48,929 nucleotides of DNA from Thermotogota bacterium (lineage in GTDB: Bacteria; Thermotogota; Thermotogae; Thermotogales; Fervidobacteriaceae). Positions 34,759 to 43,472 of the stretch are shown here, piece by piece; within the stretch, counting starts at the first letter, position 1; the number at the start of each line of letters is the position of its first letter. Below the pieces are notes generated by a model. The model had not been told where the DNA came from and did not search any database. It worked only from the letters and a program-made list of their open reading frames with translations. A program made the translations under genes and the position numbers. The stretch covers positions 1 through 48,929 of the forward strand of contig JAUQPP010000007.1 in the NCBI GenBank assembly GCA_030550315.1. Reading direction: 5' to 3'.

Positions 34759-35169
34759 TCAGTCTTCTTCGATTTCCTCGTCCATTTCGTCAAGAAGGTC
34801 TTCCAACGAGCCCTTTAACTGGACTTCTTCTTCCTCTTCAATACTTTCTATAGTTCTTTCCTGAATCTCCTCTTTGCTCTGGCCAAGCGGATGTTCCGGA
34901 TCGAGTTTTCCGGAAAACAGTTCAATCTTCGAACCGTTTTCGTAAATGTACTCTTTTGCGTTCACAGGAACCTTGAGCGCTTTAAGAACCTCGCGCATCA
35001 CGTCTTCATCAAGATCCTCGTTTTCTGGAAATTTGAGTTTGAGAGCTCCGTTCTCGTAACGCAACTCGCAATTTTTTGAGGTTAGGTACTCGATGAGTTG
35101 TGCGTTGCTCATCAAAAGATTTGCCCTTTGTTCGTTAACGCTAAGTTCCATCACATAGTAAAAGGACAT
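34759..35169 (-). CDS. Acidic conserved-type protein of unknown function
   Basis: The 136-residue protein is not recognised. Its middle (ENGALKLKFPENEDLDEDVMREVLKALKVPV) looks like a small alpha/beta domain. The C-terminal 40 residues are extremely acidic (for example IEEEEEVQLKG and DEMDEEIEED) and probably disordered. ATG 35169 has AAGGGGTG upstream. As the last gene of a run after rpsT, it may be linked to translation, but nothing in the sequence proves this. Confidence 0.65.
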   Translation of the reverse strand: MSFYYVMELSVNEQRANLLMSNAQLIEYLTSKNCELRYENGALKLKFPENEDLDEDVMREVLKALKVPVNAKEYIYENGSKIELFSGKLDPEHPLGQSKEEIQERTIESIEEEEEVQLKGSLEDLLDEMDEEIEED

Positions 35170-35192
35170 TGTTACACCCCTTTTGATAGGGT

Positions 35193-35489
35193 TTATTTGC
35201 TCGCCTCAGAACTTTGCAATTGAGCCAAATACGCTTTAACTTTTGCCGCTAATCTTGATTTTCGTCTGCTGGCTTGGTTTTTGTGGATCGCACCTCTTCG
35301 TGCTGCTTTATCTATGGCACTCTGTGCTTTGATAAAGAGCTGCTGAACTTCTTCGGCATTCTTTTTCTCAGCGATTGCTTTCAACACTGCTTTGATTTTG
35401 TTTTTCATGCTTGTCTTGTATGCTTTGTTTATAATTCTCCTCTTTTCCGAAACTCTAACACGTTTTGCCGCAGATTTCGTGTTTGGCAT
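35193..35489 (-). CDS. rpsT: Ribosomal protein S20
   Basis: The 98-residue, lysine- and arginine-rich primary binder of 16S rRNA shows the S20 pattern: an N-terminal [18 protein letters not shown] and the core [27 protein letters not shown]. Length is slightly above the usual 85-90 owing to a short C-terminal extension. A GGAGGG site precedes the ATG. It lies 44 bp downstream of metK in the same direction. Confidence 0.97.
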   Translation of the reverse strand: MPNTKSAAKRVRVSEKRRIINKAYKTSMKNKIKAVLKAIAEKKNAEEVQQLFIKAQSAIDKAARRGAIHKNQASRRKSRLAAKVKAYLAQLQSSEASK

Positions 35490-35533
35490 TCCTTTCCCTC
35501 CTTAAAATCTTTCCAAATGTATCTTTCTTCAGT

Positions 35534-36724
35534 TCAGAAGTTGAACGCTGCTTTCAGTTCGCGAACCATGTCGGTTTGTTCCCACGTGAAGTCGGGGTCG
35601 TTTCTACCAAAGTGACCGTACGCGGCTGTCTTCTTGTATATAGGCCTCAACAGATTGAGCTTCTTTATAATTGCACCAGGTCTGAAGTCGAACAATTCTG
35701 TTATAACCTTGAGGAGTTTTTCTTCATCAACTTTCGCAGTACCAAAGGTATTAATCATGATTGAAACGGGTTTTGCAACACCGATTGCGTACGCCACCTG
35801 AATCATGAATTTATCGGCCAAACCAGCTGCAACAACATTCTTTGCAACGTACCTTGCAAAGTAGTGAGCGGATCTGTCAACTTTTGTCGGATCTTTTCCA
35901 CTGAACGCTCCTCCACCGTGTGGAATCGCACCGCCGTACGTATCAACGATAATTTTTCTACCGGTGAGACCCGTATCGGCAGACGGACCACCAAGAACAA
36001 ACCTTCCAGTTGGGTTGACGAGTATTCTCATCTTGTCATCGCGCAAATGTTCAGGAATCACGGGGTCTATAACGTACTTAATGAGTGCTTCCTTAATCTC
36101 CGGAATGGTAACATCTGGCTCGTGCTGGGTAGAGATGAGCACTGTGTCTACCCGAATGGGTTTGTCGTTCTCGTCGTACTCAACGGTAACTTGCGTTTTC
36201 CCATCTGGTCTGAGGAATGGAACCGTTCCGTTCTTTCTGACCTCTGCGAGTTTCATCGCGAGTTTGTGCGCAAGCATTATTGGAAGTGGCATGAGCTCAG
36301 GTGTTTCGTTCGTTGCGTAACCGAACATCATTCCCTGGTCTCCAGCACCAACTTTTTCGATTTCGTCTTCCGCCTTTTCTCCCTCTTTGTACTCAGCTGC
36401 TTCATCGACACCAAGCGCAATATCCGGTGACTGGCTGTGAATGGATGAGAGTACCGCACACGTTTCTCCGTCAAAACCGTACTTTGCTCTGGTATAGCCA
36501 ATCTCAAGCACAGTCTTCCTCACGATGTCCTGAACATCGACGTAAGCTCTGGTTGTGACCTCTCCAGCAACAATAGCAACACCGGTTGTCAGTAGTGTTT
36601 CAACGGCAACACGCGCTTTTGGATCTTCTGAAATAATCGCGTCCAAGATGGCGTCGCTGATCTGGTCTGCCATCTTGTCTGGGTGACCTTCCGTTACGCT
36701 TTCACTGGTGAACAGCCGTCTCAT
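35534..36724 (-). CDS. metK: S-adenosylmethionine synthetase
   Basis: The 396-residue enzyme makes SAM from methionine and ATP. The diagnostic motifs are [23 protein letters not shown] at the N-terminus, [12 protein letters not shown] (ATP loop) and [19 protein letters not shown] (triphosphate loop). Three-domain length is normal. It overlaps the upstream CxxC protein by 4 bp (ATGA). No SAM riboswitch is seen upstream; the gene lies deep in the hfq transcription unit. Confidence 0.98.
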   Translation of the reverse strand: MRRLFTSESVTEGHPDKMADQISDAILDAIISEDPKARVAVETLLTTGVAIVAGEVTTRAYVDVQDIVRKTVLEIGYTRAKYGFDGETCAVLSSIHSQSPDIALGVDEAAEYKEGEKAEDEIEKVGAGDQGMMFGYATNETPELMPLPIMLAHKLAMKLAEVRKNGTVPFLRPDGKTQVTVEYDENDKPIRVDTVLISTQHEPDVTIPEIKEALIKYVIDPVIPEHLRDDKMRILVNPTGRFVLGGPSADTGLTGRKIIVDTYGGAIPHGGGAFSGKDPTKVDRSAHYFARYVAKNVVAAGLADKFMIQVAYAIGVAKPVSIMINTFGTAKVDEEKLLKVITELFDFRPGAIIKKLNLLRPIYKKTAAYGHFGRNDPDFTWEQTDMVRELKAAFNF

Positions 36725-37053
36725 CTCTCTGCCTCCCTTTCGTAGGTTTCTTTTGAGATAAACTTTCCGCCGTCTATCTCGATGCTCACTGGCTTGTAGG
36801 AGCCAGTGAATTTTGCGCGAAGTTCGATCTTATTTGGACACTTGGAACCAACGTAGACCTTCTCTATGAGAAACGGAGTGGACCGATCGTCATAATTGAT
36901 TATGAAATCGTATCCGATTCTGAGATGGCTCCTGAAAACTTCTCCGCAACGGTTGCATCTTATGTAAACAACCAAAGCGTTCTTTTCTCTATAAAACGGG
37001 TTTCGCTCAAGTTCTGCTTCCGTTTTCTCGCGCCTTTTAAAAAGACCAAACAT
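36721..37053 (-). CDS. Small CxxC protein of unknown function
   Basis: The 110-residue protein has a CNRCGE motif at 33-36 and a lone later Cys (SKCPNK), so only a partial zinc ribbon is possible. The segment [26 protein letters not shown] alternates polar and non-polar residues like a beta sheet. The N-terminus [21 protein letters not shown] is basic and amphipathic. No family is recognised. It is coupled to metK by a 4-bp overlap. Confidence 0.65.
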   Translation of the reverse strand: MFGLFKRREKTEAELERNPFYREKNALVVYIRCNRCGEVFRSHLRIGYDFIINYDDRSTPFLIEKVYVGSKCPNKIELRAKFTGSYKPVSIEIDGGKFISKETYEREAER

Positions 37054-37074
37054 GTTATCACCCGCTAGGTCGTG

Positions 37075-38073
37075 TCATCCCTTTTTCAAGGTGAACGTGA
37101 AAACCCCGCTGTTTCCAAAAATGTCTGAAATCTCTATTTTAACATCGTAAGCTGAGTTTTTAAACTCACCAACACGATTTACTCTCACAAAGGGTAAGTT
37201 TTCCTCAGAATAAAGCTTGTAAAATGCTCTGTAAACCAAGCTTGTCATTGTAGTTTTCTCGTGGTAAACAGCGTAAGGCTTCTCGTAGAGTTCTAGCGGT
37301 ATTTCATCAAGTATTATATGATACACCAACTCGTTGGAAAAGTACAGTTTTATTTCCTTAACTCCAAGTAAATTTTTCGCTAATTCTGTGTAAGCTTCCA
37401 CACTGATTTTCGGGTAGTCACCACTAAAAACGTACGATGCACCAGGTACGTACTGGTATTCTTTATCCGAAATTAAAATCGACTGTATCCCTATTCCCAT
37501 CTGGACAGGTTTTAGTTTCTTTAGGTCGATAAATTTGAGAGGATCGTACGCATATCTCTCATTCTTATCGCGTACTTCAAAATGTGCGTGTGGTTGTGTT
37601 GCTTCGCCGGTTTTACCCGAGTAACCTATAACCTCTCCACGTTGGAATTTCACATCGTCGGAAAGAAATTCCACTACGACGCGTTGTTTTCCAAATTCGG
37701 CCTTCAGCATATTAACAATAAAATCCGTCTTTTCGGCAAATCTTTGCAGATGGGCGTACAGTGTCCTGTATCCATTTTCATGTTGAAGTACAATTGTGTT
37801 TCCGTAAATTCCTCCTTCATCTATTTCAAGCCTGACCACATAGCCGTCCTCAGCAGCCCGTATTTCAACACCTTCTCGGAGAAAAGTGCTGAAATCCACT
37901 CCCATGTGAAAATGTGGAGAGTTGCCAGTTGACCGGAACTCCATAAATGTTGCCGTGACATAGGAATTACTTACAGGTGGTTCGAATTGACCAAAAGCGT
38001 GGCTAGCTGATACTATTATGAATAAAAGAAGAAACGTGGGAAAAAAATATCTAATCCAGACCTTTTGTTCCAT
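37075..38073 (-). CDS. M23-family (LytM-type) peptidase domain protein
   Basis: The roughly 330-residue exported protein has a signal sequence (VWIRYFFPTFLLLFIIVSASHAFG) and then an M23 domain in its first half. The zinc ligands are visible: H...D in HFHMGVDF and HxH in PHAHFEV, with the YGNTIVLQHENGYRTLYAHL block between. The second half is a beta-rich extension of unknown type. It may cut peptidoglycan or act as an activator. ATG 38073 is preferred, because ATG 38082 is only two bases from AGGAGG. The gene begins inside hflX. Confidence 0.85.
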   Translation of the reverse strand: MEQKVWIRYFFPTFLLLFIIVSASHAFGQFEPPVSNSYVTATFMEFRSTGNSPHFHMGVDFSTFLREGVEIRAAEDGYVVRLEIDEGGIYGNTIVLQHENGYRTLYAHLQRFAEKTDFIVNMLKAEFGKQRVVVEFLSDDVKFQRGEVIGYSGKTGEATQPHAHFEVRDKNERYAYDPLKFIDLKKLKPVQMGIGIQSILISDKEYQYVPGASYVFSGDYPKISVEAYTELAKNLLGVKEIKLYFSNELVYHIILDEIPLELYEKPYAVYHEKTTMTSLVYRAFYKLYSEENLPFVRVNRVGEFKNSAYDVKIEISDIFGNSGVFTFTLKKG

Positions 38074-39319
38074 TATCTTCATGCCCTCCTTCGAAATATT
38101 TTTTCATCTTCTTTAGAACACTTTCGGGACCGCAGATCTTAAATCTGAGTTTTTCGGAGTTCTCAAAGCTTTCAACAATCGGTGTGACTGTGATAAATTC
38201 ACGAAGCTTTTCGAGTTCGTGAACCATCGTTACGTCAACATTCACGACTATACACGGTTCGTTTGAAAGTACAAACTTTTCAACTGTTTCGAGAAATTCC
38301 GGAATACCTTGGCCAGTCTTTGCCGAAATAAAGTGTCCGCTGGGATGTTCCAATTTCAACATCTCTAGTCGTTCAAATGGAACTTCATCGATTTTATTGA
38401 ACACAACCATTTTCGGTTTTTCCGAGGCCCTTATCTCTTCCAAAACTCCGAATGTCGCCTTCAACTTGTCATTGTAAAATGGGTCACTTGCGTCAACCAA
38501 GACGACCAGAAGATCAGCAAAAAGGACCTCTTCAAGGGTAGACCTAAAAGCTTCTATTAGCGTATGCGGCAGCTTCCTTATAAATCCAACGGTATCGCTA
38601 AAAAGGAATATCCTGCCGCCAGGCATTTTCACTCGTCGTGTAGCGGGGTTGAGGGTTGAAAAGAGTTTGCTTGACACTAGAATACTTTCTTCTCTAGCTA
38701 GCCTGCTTAGTAACGTGCTTTTTCCTGCGTTAGTGTAGCCAACAATGGAAATTATCGGGTATCCACTCTCCAGACGTGCTTTTCGAATGTTTGCCCTGTT
38801 CAGAGTAAGTTTTTTCAGCTCACGCCTTAAATGTGAGATTCTGTCCTTAATCTTTCGCTTATCCAATTCCAAGATCTTTTCCCCAGGCCCACGTGTTCCC
38901 ACACCACCACCTGGATTGGATAGAAACAATCCTTTACCACGCAAACGAGGTAGTTCGTAGGCCAACCGTGCAAGTTCCACTTGGAGTTTTCCTTCGGCTG
39001 TTGTGGCATGGTTCGCGAATATTTCGAGAATAATCTGTGTTCTGTCCATAACTAAGCATTTCAGGTGCTCTTCTAAGTTGCGGTGCTGGACCGGTGTTAG
39101 TTCGTCATCAACGATTATTAGATTTACTTCCCCGTTTTTAACAGCCTCGGCGATTCTCTGCAGCTTTCCAGAGCCAACAAAAAATACAGGATCAGGACGA
39201 TCCCTTTTCTGGATCAACTTGTCGTAGACGTTTATTTCTAACGTTCTGCAGAGATCCTCAAGTTCTTGAAGCGAATCGGAGCAAGGGAAACCTTTCCCCG
39301 TTTCAACACAAATCAACAA
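38051..39319 (-). CDS. hflX: Ribosome-associated GTPase HflX
   Basis: The protein (422 residues from TTG 39319) has the HflX N-terminal domain (VIVDDELTPVQHRNLE; LRGKGLFLSNPGGGVGTRGPGE), a coiled linker and a GTPase domain. The GTPase motifs are G1 GYTNAGKSTLL, G3 DTVGFIRKLPH, G4 NKID and G5 SAKTGQG. It splits stalled 70S ribosomes under heat stress. The start is uncertain: TTG 39319 has only a weak GGAAAG site. The frame stays open eight more codons to an AUC (39343) that lies downstream of AGAGGTGAT. It follows hfq, as in the E. coli hfq-hflX operon. Confidence 0.92.
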   Translation of the reverse strand: MLICVETGKGFPCSDSLQELEDLCRTLEINVYDKLIQKRDRPDPVFFVGSGKLQRIAEAVKNGEVNLIIVDDELTPVQHRNLEEHLKCLVMDRTQIILEIFANHATTAEGKLQVELARLAYELPRLRGKGLFLSNPGGGVGTRGPGEKILELDKRKIKDRISHLRRELKKLTLNRANIRKARLESGYPIISIVGYTNAGKSTLLSRLAREESILVSSKLFSTLNPATRRVKMPGGRIFLFSDTVGFIRKLPHTLIEAFRSTLEEVLFADLLVVLVDASDPFYNDKLKATFGVLEEIRASEKPKMVVFNKIDEVPFERLEMLKLEHPSGHFISAKTGQGIPEFLETVEKFVLSNEPCIVVNVDVTMVHELEKLREFITVTPIVESFENSEKLRFKICGPESVLKKMKKYFEGGHEDNGTKGLD

Positions 39320-39382
39320 TGCTTTCTTTCCGGCCAGTTCGATGGTAGAACATCACCTCTAAATCGCGAATAAATTTAGTTT

Positions 39383-39661
39383 TCAGGCTTGTTGCTGTTC
39401 CTCTGTGCTTTCAGGTTTTACCTCACCTTGTTCTTCAGGCTTTGCAAGCATGATGTACTCTGATGGCAATATCGTGCTGATGGCGTGCTTGTAAATAAGC
39501 GTTTGTTGACGTCCACTTTCAAGGAGTATAGTGAAGTTGTCAAACGACCGGACGATCCCCTTCGTTTGAAAACCGTTTACAAGGTACACTTTCACTTCAA
39601 TCTTTCTGGTCCTCACGATGTTTAACAACCTGTCTTGAAGGTTAAACTTTTCTTTTGCCAT
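39383..39661 (-). CDS. hfq: RNA chaperone Hfq
   Basis: The 92-residue protein has the Sm1 motif (LQDRLLNIVRTRKIEVKVYLVNGFQTKGIVRSFDNFTILL) and the Hfq-specific Sm2 motif YKHAISTILP. It forms a hexameric ring that pairs small RNAs with mRNAs. The C-terminal tail is short and Glu/Gln-rich. The ATG follows GGGGGG. Gene order hfq-hflX matches many bacteria. Its own promoter lies 85-110 bp upstream. Confidence 0.97.
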   Translation of the reverse strand: MAKEKFNLQDRLLNIVRTRKIEVKVYLVNGFQTKGIVRSFDNFTILLESGRQQTLIYKHAISTILPSEYIMLAKPEEQGEVKPESTEEQQQA

Positions 39662-39746
39662 ACAAGTGGCCCCCCTGGTAAGTAAACTGGAAACGAAAAA
39701 AAGAAAGTCAATGCTTCCATCCTAAATCACAATTTTGCACGATGAG

Positions 39747-39774
39747 ATTATACCACAAAGTGGGCGCATTTCAA
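39747..39774 (-). promoter_or_regulatory. Promoter of hfq-hflX-metK-rpsT unit
   Basis: On the minus strand TTGAAA and TATAAT are spaced 16 bp, with an extended -10 (TGGTATAAT). The -10 region lies just past the stop of the upstream M32 peptidase gene, so hfq has its own promoter inside a long co-directional run. Confidence 0.75.
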
Positions 39775-39777
39775 TCG

Positions 39778-41250
39778 CTAAAGAGCGTGTTCGAACTTCG
39801 CCTTTATGTAGTTCTGAAAGTGAGCAATGTTAGGTGGTTCACCTGAAATCTTCTCCATTAGTACTTCAGGTTCGTATATCCTACCTTTGCTGTAAATCTT
39901 CTCATACAACCATGATTTGATTGCCTCGAACTTTCCTTCCTCAACGAGTTGGTCGAGAGGCAATTCTTTTGATAGGCTTGCCCTAATCTGAGCTGAATAC
40001 AAATTTCCAAGTGTATAGCTTGGAAAATAACCAAACGAACCACCGTACCAATGTGGGTCCTGCAGACAGCCAAGCCTGTCCGATGGAACCTTCAAACCGA
40101 GGTATTTTTCAAAGTATTCGTTCCATGCGAGGGGGATGTCTTTAACATCCAGTTCCCTGTTGATGAGTGCATGTTCGAGTTCGAACCTTAAAATTATGTG
40201 TAAGTTGTACGTTATCTCATCAGCCTCAGTACGAATGTAGGAGCGCTTCACAATGTTAACAGATCTCCAAAGCTGGTGCGCATCATACGAAGAAAACTCT
40301 GGGAATAGCTGGATAAAATTCTTGTGAATTCCTCTCCAAAATGCCAAGCTTCTACCAACGATGTTCTCCCAGAATCTTGATTGACTTTCGTCAAATCCAT
40401 ATGATGCACTCGAACCGATCGGTAATCCGTAGAATTCTTCTGGAATTGAAAGCGAATAAAGTGCGTGACCGAATTCGTGAATAGTTGAGAAAATGGAGTT
40501 TTTCAGATCGTCGCTTATGTAGCGCGTGGTTATTCGAACGTCGTTCAGACCTACAGGGGTTGTGAATGGGTGTTCCGAGACATCGAGTCTTCCCTTTGAG
40601 CGATCAAAACCAAGGTAATCCAATAGCCATTCGTTGAATTTCTTTTGTCTCTCTGCATCGATCTCAACTCCAGAAAGAACATCTTCCGCTGGACTAGCCT
40701 TTTCAATTTCGGCAAGTATGCTGAGAGTGAACTCACGAAGCTCTGAAAAGAGTCTTGAAATCTTCTGGGCAGTCATACCAGGCTCGAACTGGTCTATAAG
40801 TGCATCATAAGGGTCAATTTCGTAACCAAGTTTTTCGGCGATTTCTCTGCTGAGCTCAACAACTTTCTTAAAGTAAGGTTCTACCAACTTGAAGTTGTTA
40901 TTCGTTTTCGCAACTTGCCACGCTTGTTCGCAAAGGGTCGAGGCTTTTACATATTCTTCAAAAAGCTTTCTTGGAATCTTTCTGAACCTGTCAAACTCCC
41001 TCTTTCCGACACGGACAATTGCTTCTTCTACTTCATCTTGCGGATTTGCGCTTTCAAGAAGTGCACCGAGTTCATCCGAGGTTGAGAGTTCAAAAACGTA
41101 ACCAGAAATCTCAGCGAGTGTTTCCGCCCTGTACGGTCCACCAGATTTAGGTATGTATGTTTGCATGTCCCAATAGAGCAAGCTTACAGCGCTTGAAAAT
41201 TTTGCAATTCTCCTATAGTAGTTTTTAAGCATTTCCACACCAGCGTTCAT
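39778..41250 (-). CDS. M32-family carboxypeptidase
   Basis: The 490-residue metallopeptidase resembles Thermus aquaticus carboxypeptidase (Taq). The zinc motif HEFGH is around residue 258 (TIHEFGHALYSLSIPEE), followed by the M32 hallmark GLPIGSSASYGFDESQSRFWENIVGRS, which supplies the third ligand. It trims peptides from the C-terminus in the cytoplasm, in line with a peptide-fermenting life. The ORF track uses ATG 41271, but GAGGAGG lies between that codon and ATG 41250, eight bases upstream of the latter, so I use 41250. Confidence 0.93.
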   Translation of the reverse strand: MNAGVEMLKNYYRRIAKFSSAVSLLYWDMQTYIPKSGGPYRAETLAEISGYVFELSTSDELGALLESANPQDEVEEAIVRVGKREFDRFRKIPRKLFEEYVKASTLCEQAWQVAKTNNNFKLVEPYFKKVVELSREIAEKLGYEIDPYDALIDQFEPGMTAQKISRLFSELREFTLSILAEIEKASPAEDVLSGVEIDAERQKKFNEWLLDYLGFDRSKGRLDVSEHPFTTPVGLNDVRITTRYISDDLKNSIFSTIHEFGHALYSLSIPEEFYGLPIGSSASYGFDESQSRFWENIVGRSLAFWRGIHKNFIQLFPEFSSYDAHQLWRSVNIVKRSYIRTEADEITYNLHIILRFELEHALINRELDVKDIPLAWNEYFEKYLGLKVPSDRLGCLQDPHWYGGSFGYFPSYTLGNLYSAQIRASLSKELPLDQLVEEGKFEAIKSWLYEKIYSKGRIYEPEVLMEKISGEPPNIAHFQNYIKAKFEHAL

Positions 41251-41325
41251 ACCAGTTGCCTCCTCACGCATCGTAAACCAACTAAGCGTAAATCAACTAG
41301 ACGTCAATAAATTAACGCGGTTCTC

Positions 41326-42846
41326 TTATAAGCCGATTTCTTCGAAATTTGTGAGTCGGAACTGTAAAGCTTCTGCAAGGGCTTTAAGGTCAACGCATTC
41401 GGTGCCATTCAAATCTGCCACAGTTCTGGCGACTTTGATGACTTTATCTATTGCCCTGCCCGAAAGCTTATGTCTCAAAGCGTAGGATTTTAGGAGTTCT
41501 TCAGCTTCCGATGTCAGGGTTACATACTTTTCAAGCATCTTATGAGTTAAGTGAGCGTTCAGCTTGAATCTTTCGGAAACATACCGTCTTTTCTGTAGCT
41601 CCCGGGCTTTAATCACCCGTTCCCTTATTTGTGTACTACTTTCACCATAACTTCTGGCACGCATCTCCTCAAAACTAATCCTTGGTACGTGTATCTGGAT
41701 GTCAATTCTGTCGAGTATCGGACCAGAAATGTTCTTCCAATACCTCCTAATTTCCAAAGGTGAACACTTGCAAGGTATTTCTTTATCCCCATAATAACCG
41801 CACGGACACGGATTCATTGCGGCGATTAACTGAAATCTGGCTGGAAAGATATATGAACCTTTTGCACGGCTAACAGTTACTACTCCCTCTTCCAAAGGTT
41901 CGCGTAATGCTTCGAGAACGTCTCTACGGAATTCTGGAAGTTCATCGAGGAAAAGTACGCCATTGTGTGCTAAAGTTATCTCACCAGGTTTGACGTTACT
42001 TCCACCACCGATGATTGAGACTGCACTGGCTGAATGATGTGGATTTCTAAACGGGCGCTTTCGAACAAGGCAGTCATTCAATAATCCTACCGCACTGTAG
42101 ATTTTTGATGTTTCTATACTTTCTTGCTCATCCATCTCAGGAAGTATCGTAGGGAATCGTTTTGCAAACATAGTTTTTCCAGTTCCTGGCGGTCCTATCA
42201 TTAGTACGTTGTGCCCACCAGCGGCGGCAATTTCCAAAGCTCTTTTGGGCAATGTGTGGCCTTTTATGTCGCTAAAATCCAAATCTTGTTCTGATAAATG
42301 TTCACTTTCGCTGCTTTCTTGGTGTACGTTCGGTGGGGTGTAAGAACCTGTACGCAAAGAATGCACCGCCTCGCTTAACGTATGGAATGCTTTGAATCTT
42401 GCTTGCGTGGCAAGTGCTTCTTTTAAATTTTCTGCTGGGATTATGAATTCCTTTCCTTCATTAAAGAACTCCAAAAGTATAGGGAGTACACCGCGCACCT
42501 TGCGCACTGTACCGTCAAGTCCTAGTTCTCCTAGTACAACACTATCAAACTTCGGGATACTTTTCTGGGCTCCGAGTATGGCAAGTGCTATCGCAAGATC
42601 AAGAAACGTACCTTCCTTCTTCACATCACTCGGAGCGAGGTTAACAGTTATTAAGCCATCTGGCATTACAATTCCAGAATTTTTGAATGCGCTCAAGATA
42701 CGTTGTTTGCTTTCCTTTACTGCTGCATCGGGCAATCCAACGATATTGATGTCTCTGCGAACACTTCTTGAATTTATATCCACTTCAACAACAACGAGCA
42801 ATGGTTTTAAGCCAAGCAGCACAGCCGAGTTGAGTCGAAAGAACAT
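41326..42846 (-). CDS. comM: ComM/YifB-family Mg-chelatase-like AAA ATPase
   Basis: The 506-residue protein (the normal ComM length) has an N-terminal Lon-S5-like domain (VEVDINSRSVRRDINIVGLPDAAVKESKQRI), a central ATPase with Walker A MIGPPGTGKTMFAKR and Walker B VLFLDELPEF, and a C-terminal helical domain. Four cysteines (NPCPCGYYGDKEIPCKC) form the usual zinc site. ComM drives branch migration during natural transformation. The ORF-track start at 42930 adds 28 residues that overlap the Nudix gene; ATG 42846 with GGGGGATGGGG upstream is preferred. Confidence 0.93.
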   Translation of the reverse strand: MFFRLNSAVLLGLKPLLVVVEVDINSRSVRRDINIVGLPDAAVKESKQRILSAFKNSGIVMPDGLITVNLAPSDVKKEGTFLDLAIALAILGAQKSIPKFDSVVLGELGLDGTVRKVRGVLPILLEFFNEGKEFIIPAENLKEALATQARFKAFHTLSEAVHSLRTGSYTPPNVHQESSESEHLSEQDLDFSDIKGHTLPKRALEIAAAGGHNVLMIGPPGTGKTMFAKRFPTILPEMDEQESIETSKIYSAVGLLNDCLVRKRPFRNPHHSASAVSIIGGGSNVKPGEITLAHNGVLFLDELPEFRRDVLEALREPLEEGVVTVSRAKGSYIFPARFQLIAAMNPCPCGYYGDKEIPCKCSPLEIRRYWKNISGPILDRIDIQIHVPRISFEEMRARSYGESSTQIRERVIKARELQKRRYVSERFKLNAHLTHKMLEKYVTLTSEAEELLKSYALRHKLSGRAIDKVIKVARTVADLNGTECVDLKALAEALQFRLTNFEEIGL

Positions 42847-42883
42847 TTCCCCATCCCCCTGAAATCCAGAATTCCACCGTCGG

Positions 42884-43447
42884 TTAAGGTACACCTGATT
42901 GGAGTAACTTGTTTGCGGCTTCGTATGCAATTCGTGCAGTTAGTCCCCAAATTACATGTTCACCCCAGAAAAAGAAGAAAATGGTGTAGCTACCTTTTTT
43001 CCATGGATAATTCTGCCCTCCAGGAATGCAGTCAAAAGGAAAATCGTCCCTCGGTCGGAGAATTACTTCAACATGTCCAACACGATGTGGTTTTAAGAAC
43101 AACTCGGTTGGTACGAGGAACACGTCACGTACTTCCGTCGGGTTTAAAACCATTCTTGAATCCGAAAGTTGAAACATGTACGGATAAATGACGTAATTAA
43201 ACGGTGTAACAAGCGGGTCGAGTTCATAAAGAAAACGCGGGTTAGTTATACCAAGTTCTTCTTCCAATTCACGACAAGCGGTTGCATACGGTTCTTCACC
43301 AATTTCAACTTTACCACCCGGAAAAGAAATTTCCCCGGGTTGTTTTACAAAGGGAGACCTGACTTCGAAAACGAACTTATTATCGAGAATAGGGACGGCT
43401 ACGGCAAAGTATTCAAACTCTCCAATTAATTTTCCACTTCGCAGCAT
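42884..43447 (-). CDS. Nudix hydrolase, CoA pyrophosphatase-like
   Basis: The 187-residue protein has a complete Nudix box, GGKVEIGEEP followed by REL and EEELG in correct spacing. The preceding KQPGEISFPGG is the NuCoA/YeaB-type signature (LxxHxGxxxFPGG-like), which suggests coenzyme A or a related nucleotide diphosphate as substrate. The ORF-track GTG 43456 is inside the AAGGTG site; ATG 43447 fits better. It lies 25 bp downstream of the PQQ-propeller gene. Confidence 0.87.
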   Translation of the reverse strand: MLRSGKLIGEFEYFAVAVPILDNKFVFEVRSPFVKQPGEISFPGGKVEIGEEPYATACRELEEELGITNPRFLYELDPLVTPFNYVIYPYMFQLSDSRMVLNPTEVRDVFLVPTELFLKPHRVGHVEVILRPRDDFPFDCIPGGQNYPWKKGSYTIFFFFWGEHVIWGLTARIAYEAANKLLQSGVP

Positions 43448-43472
43448 TAGTTTCACCTTGCGAGGCTTAACT

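Noticed and set aside
36721-37053. SAM riboswitch upstream of metK
   Set aside because: The upstream sequence is a coding gene overlapping metK by 4 bp; there is no leader to hold a riboswitch.
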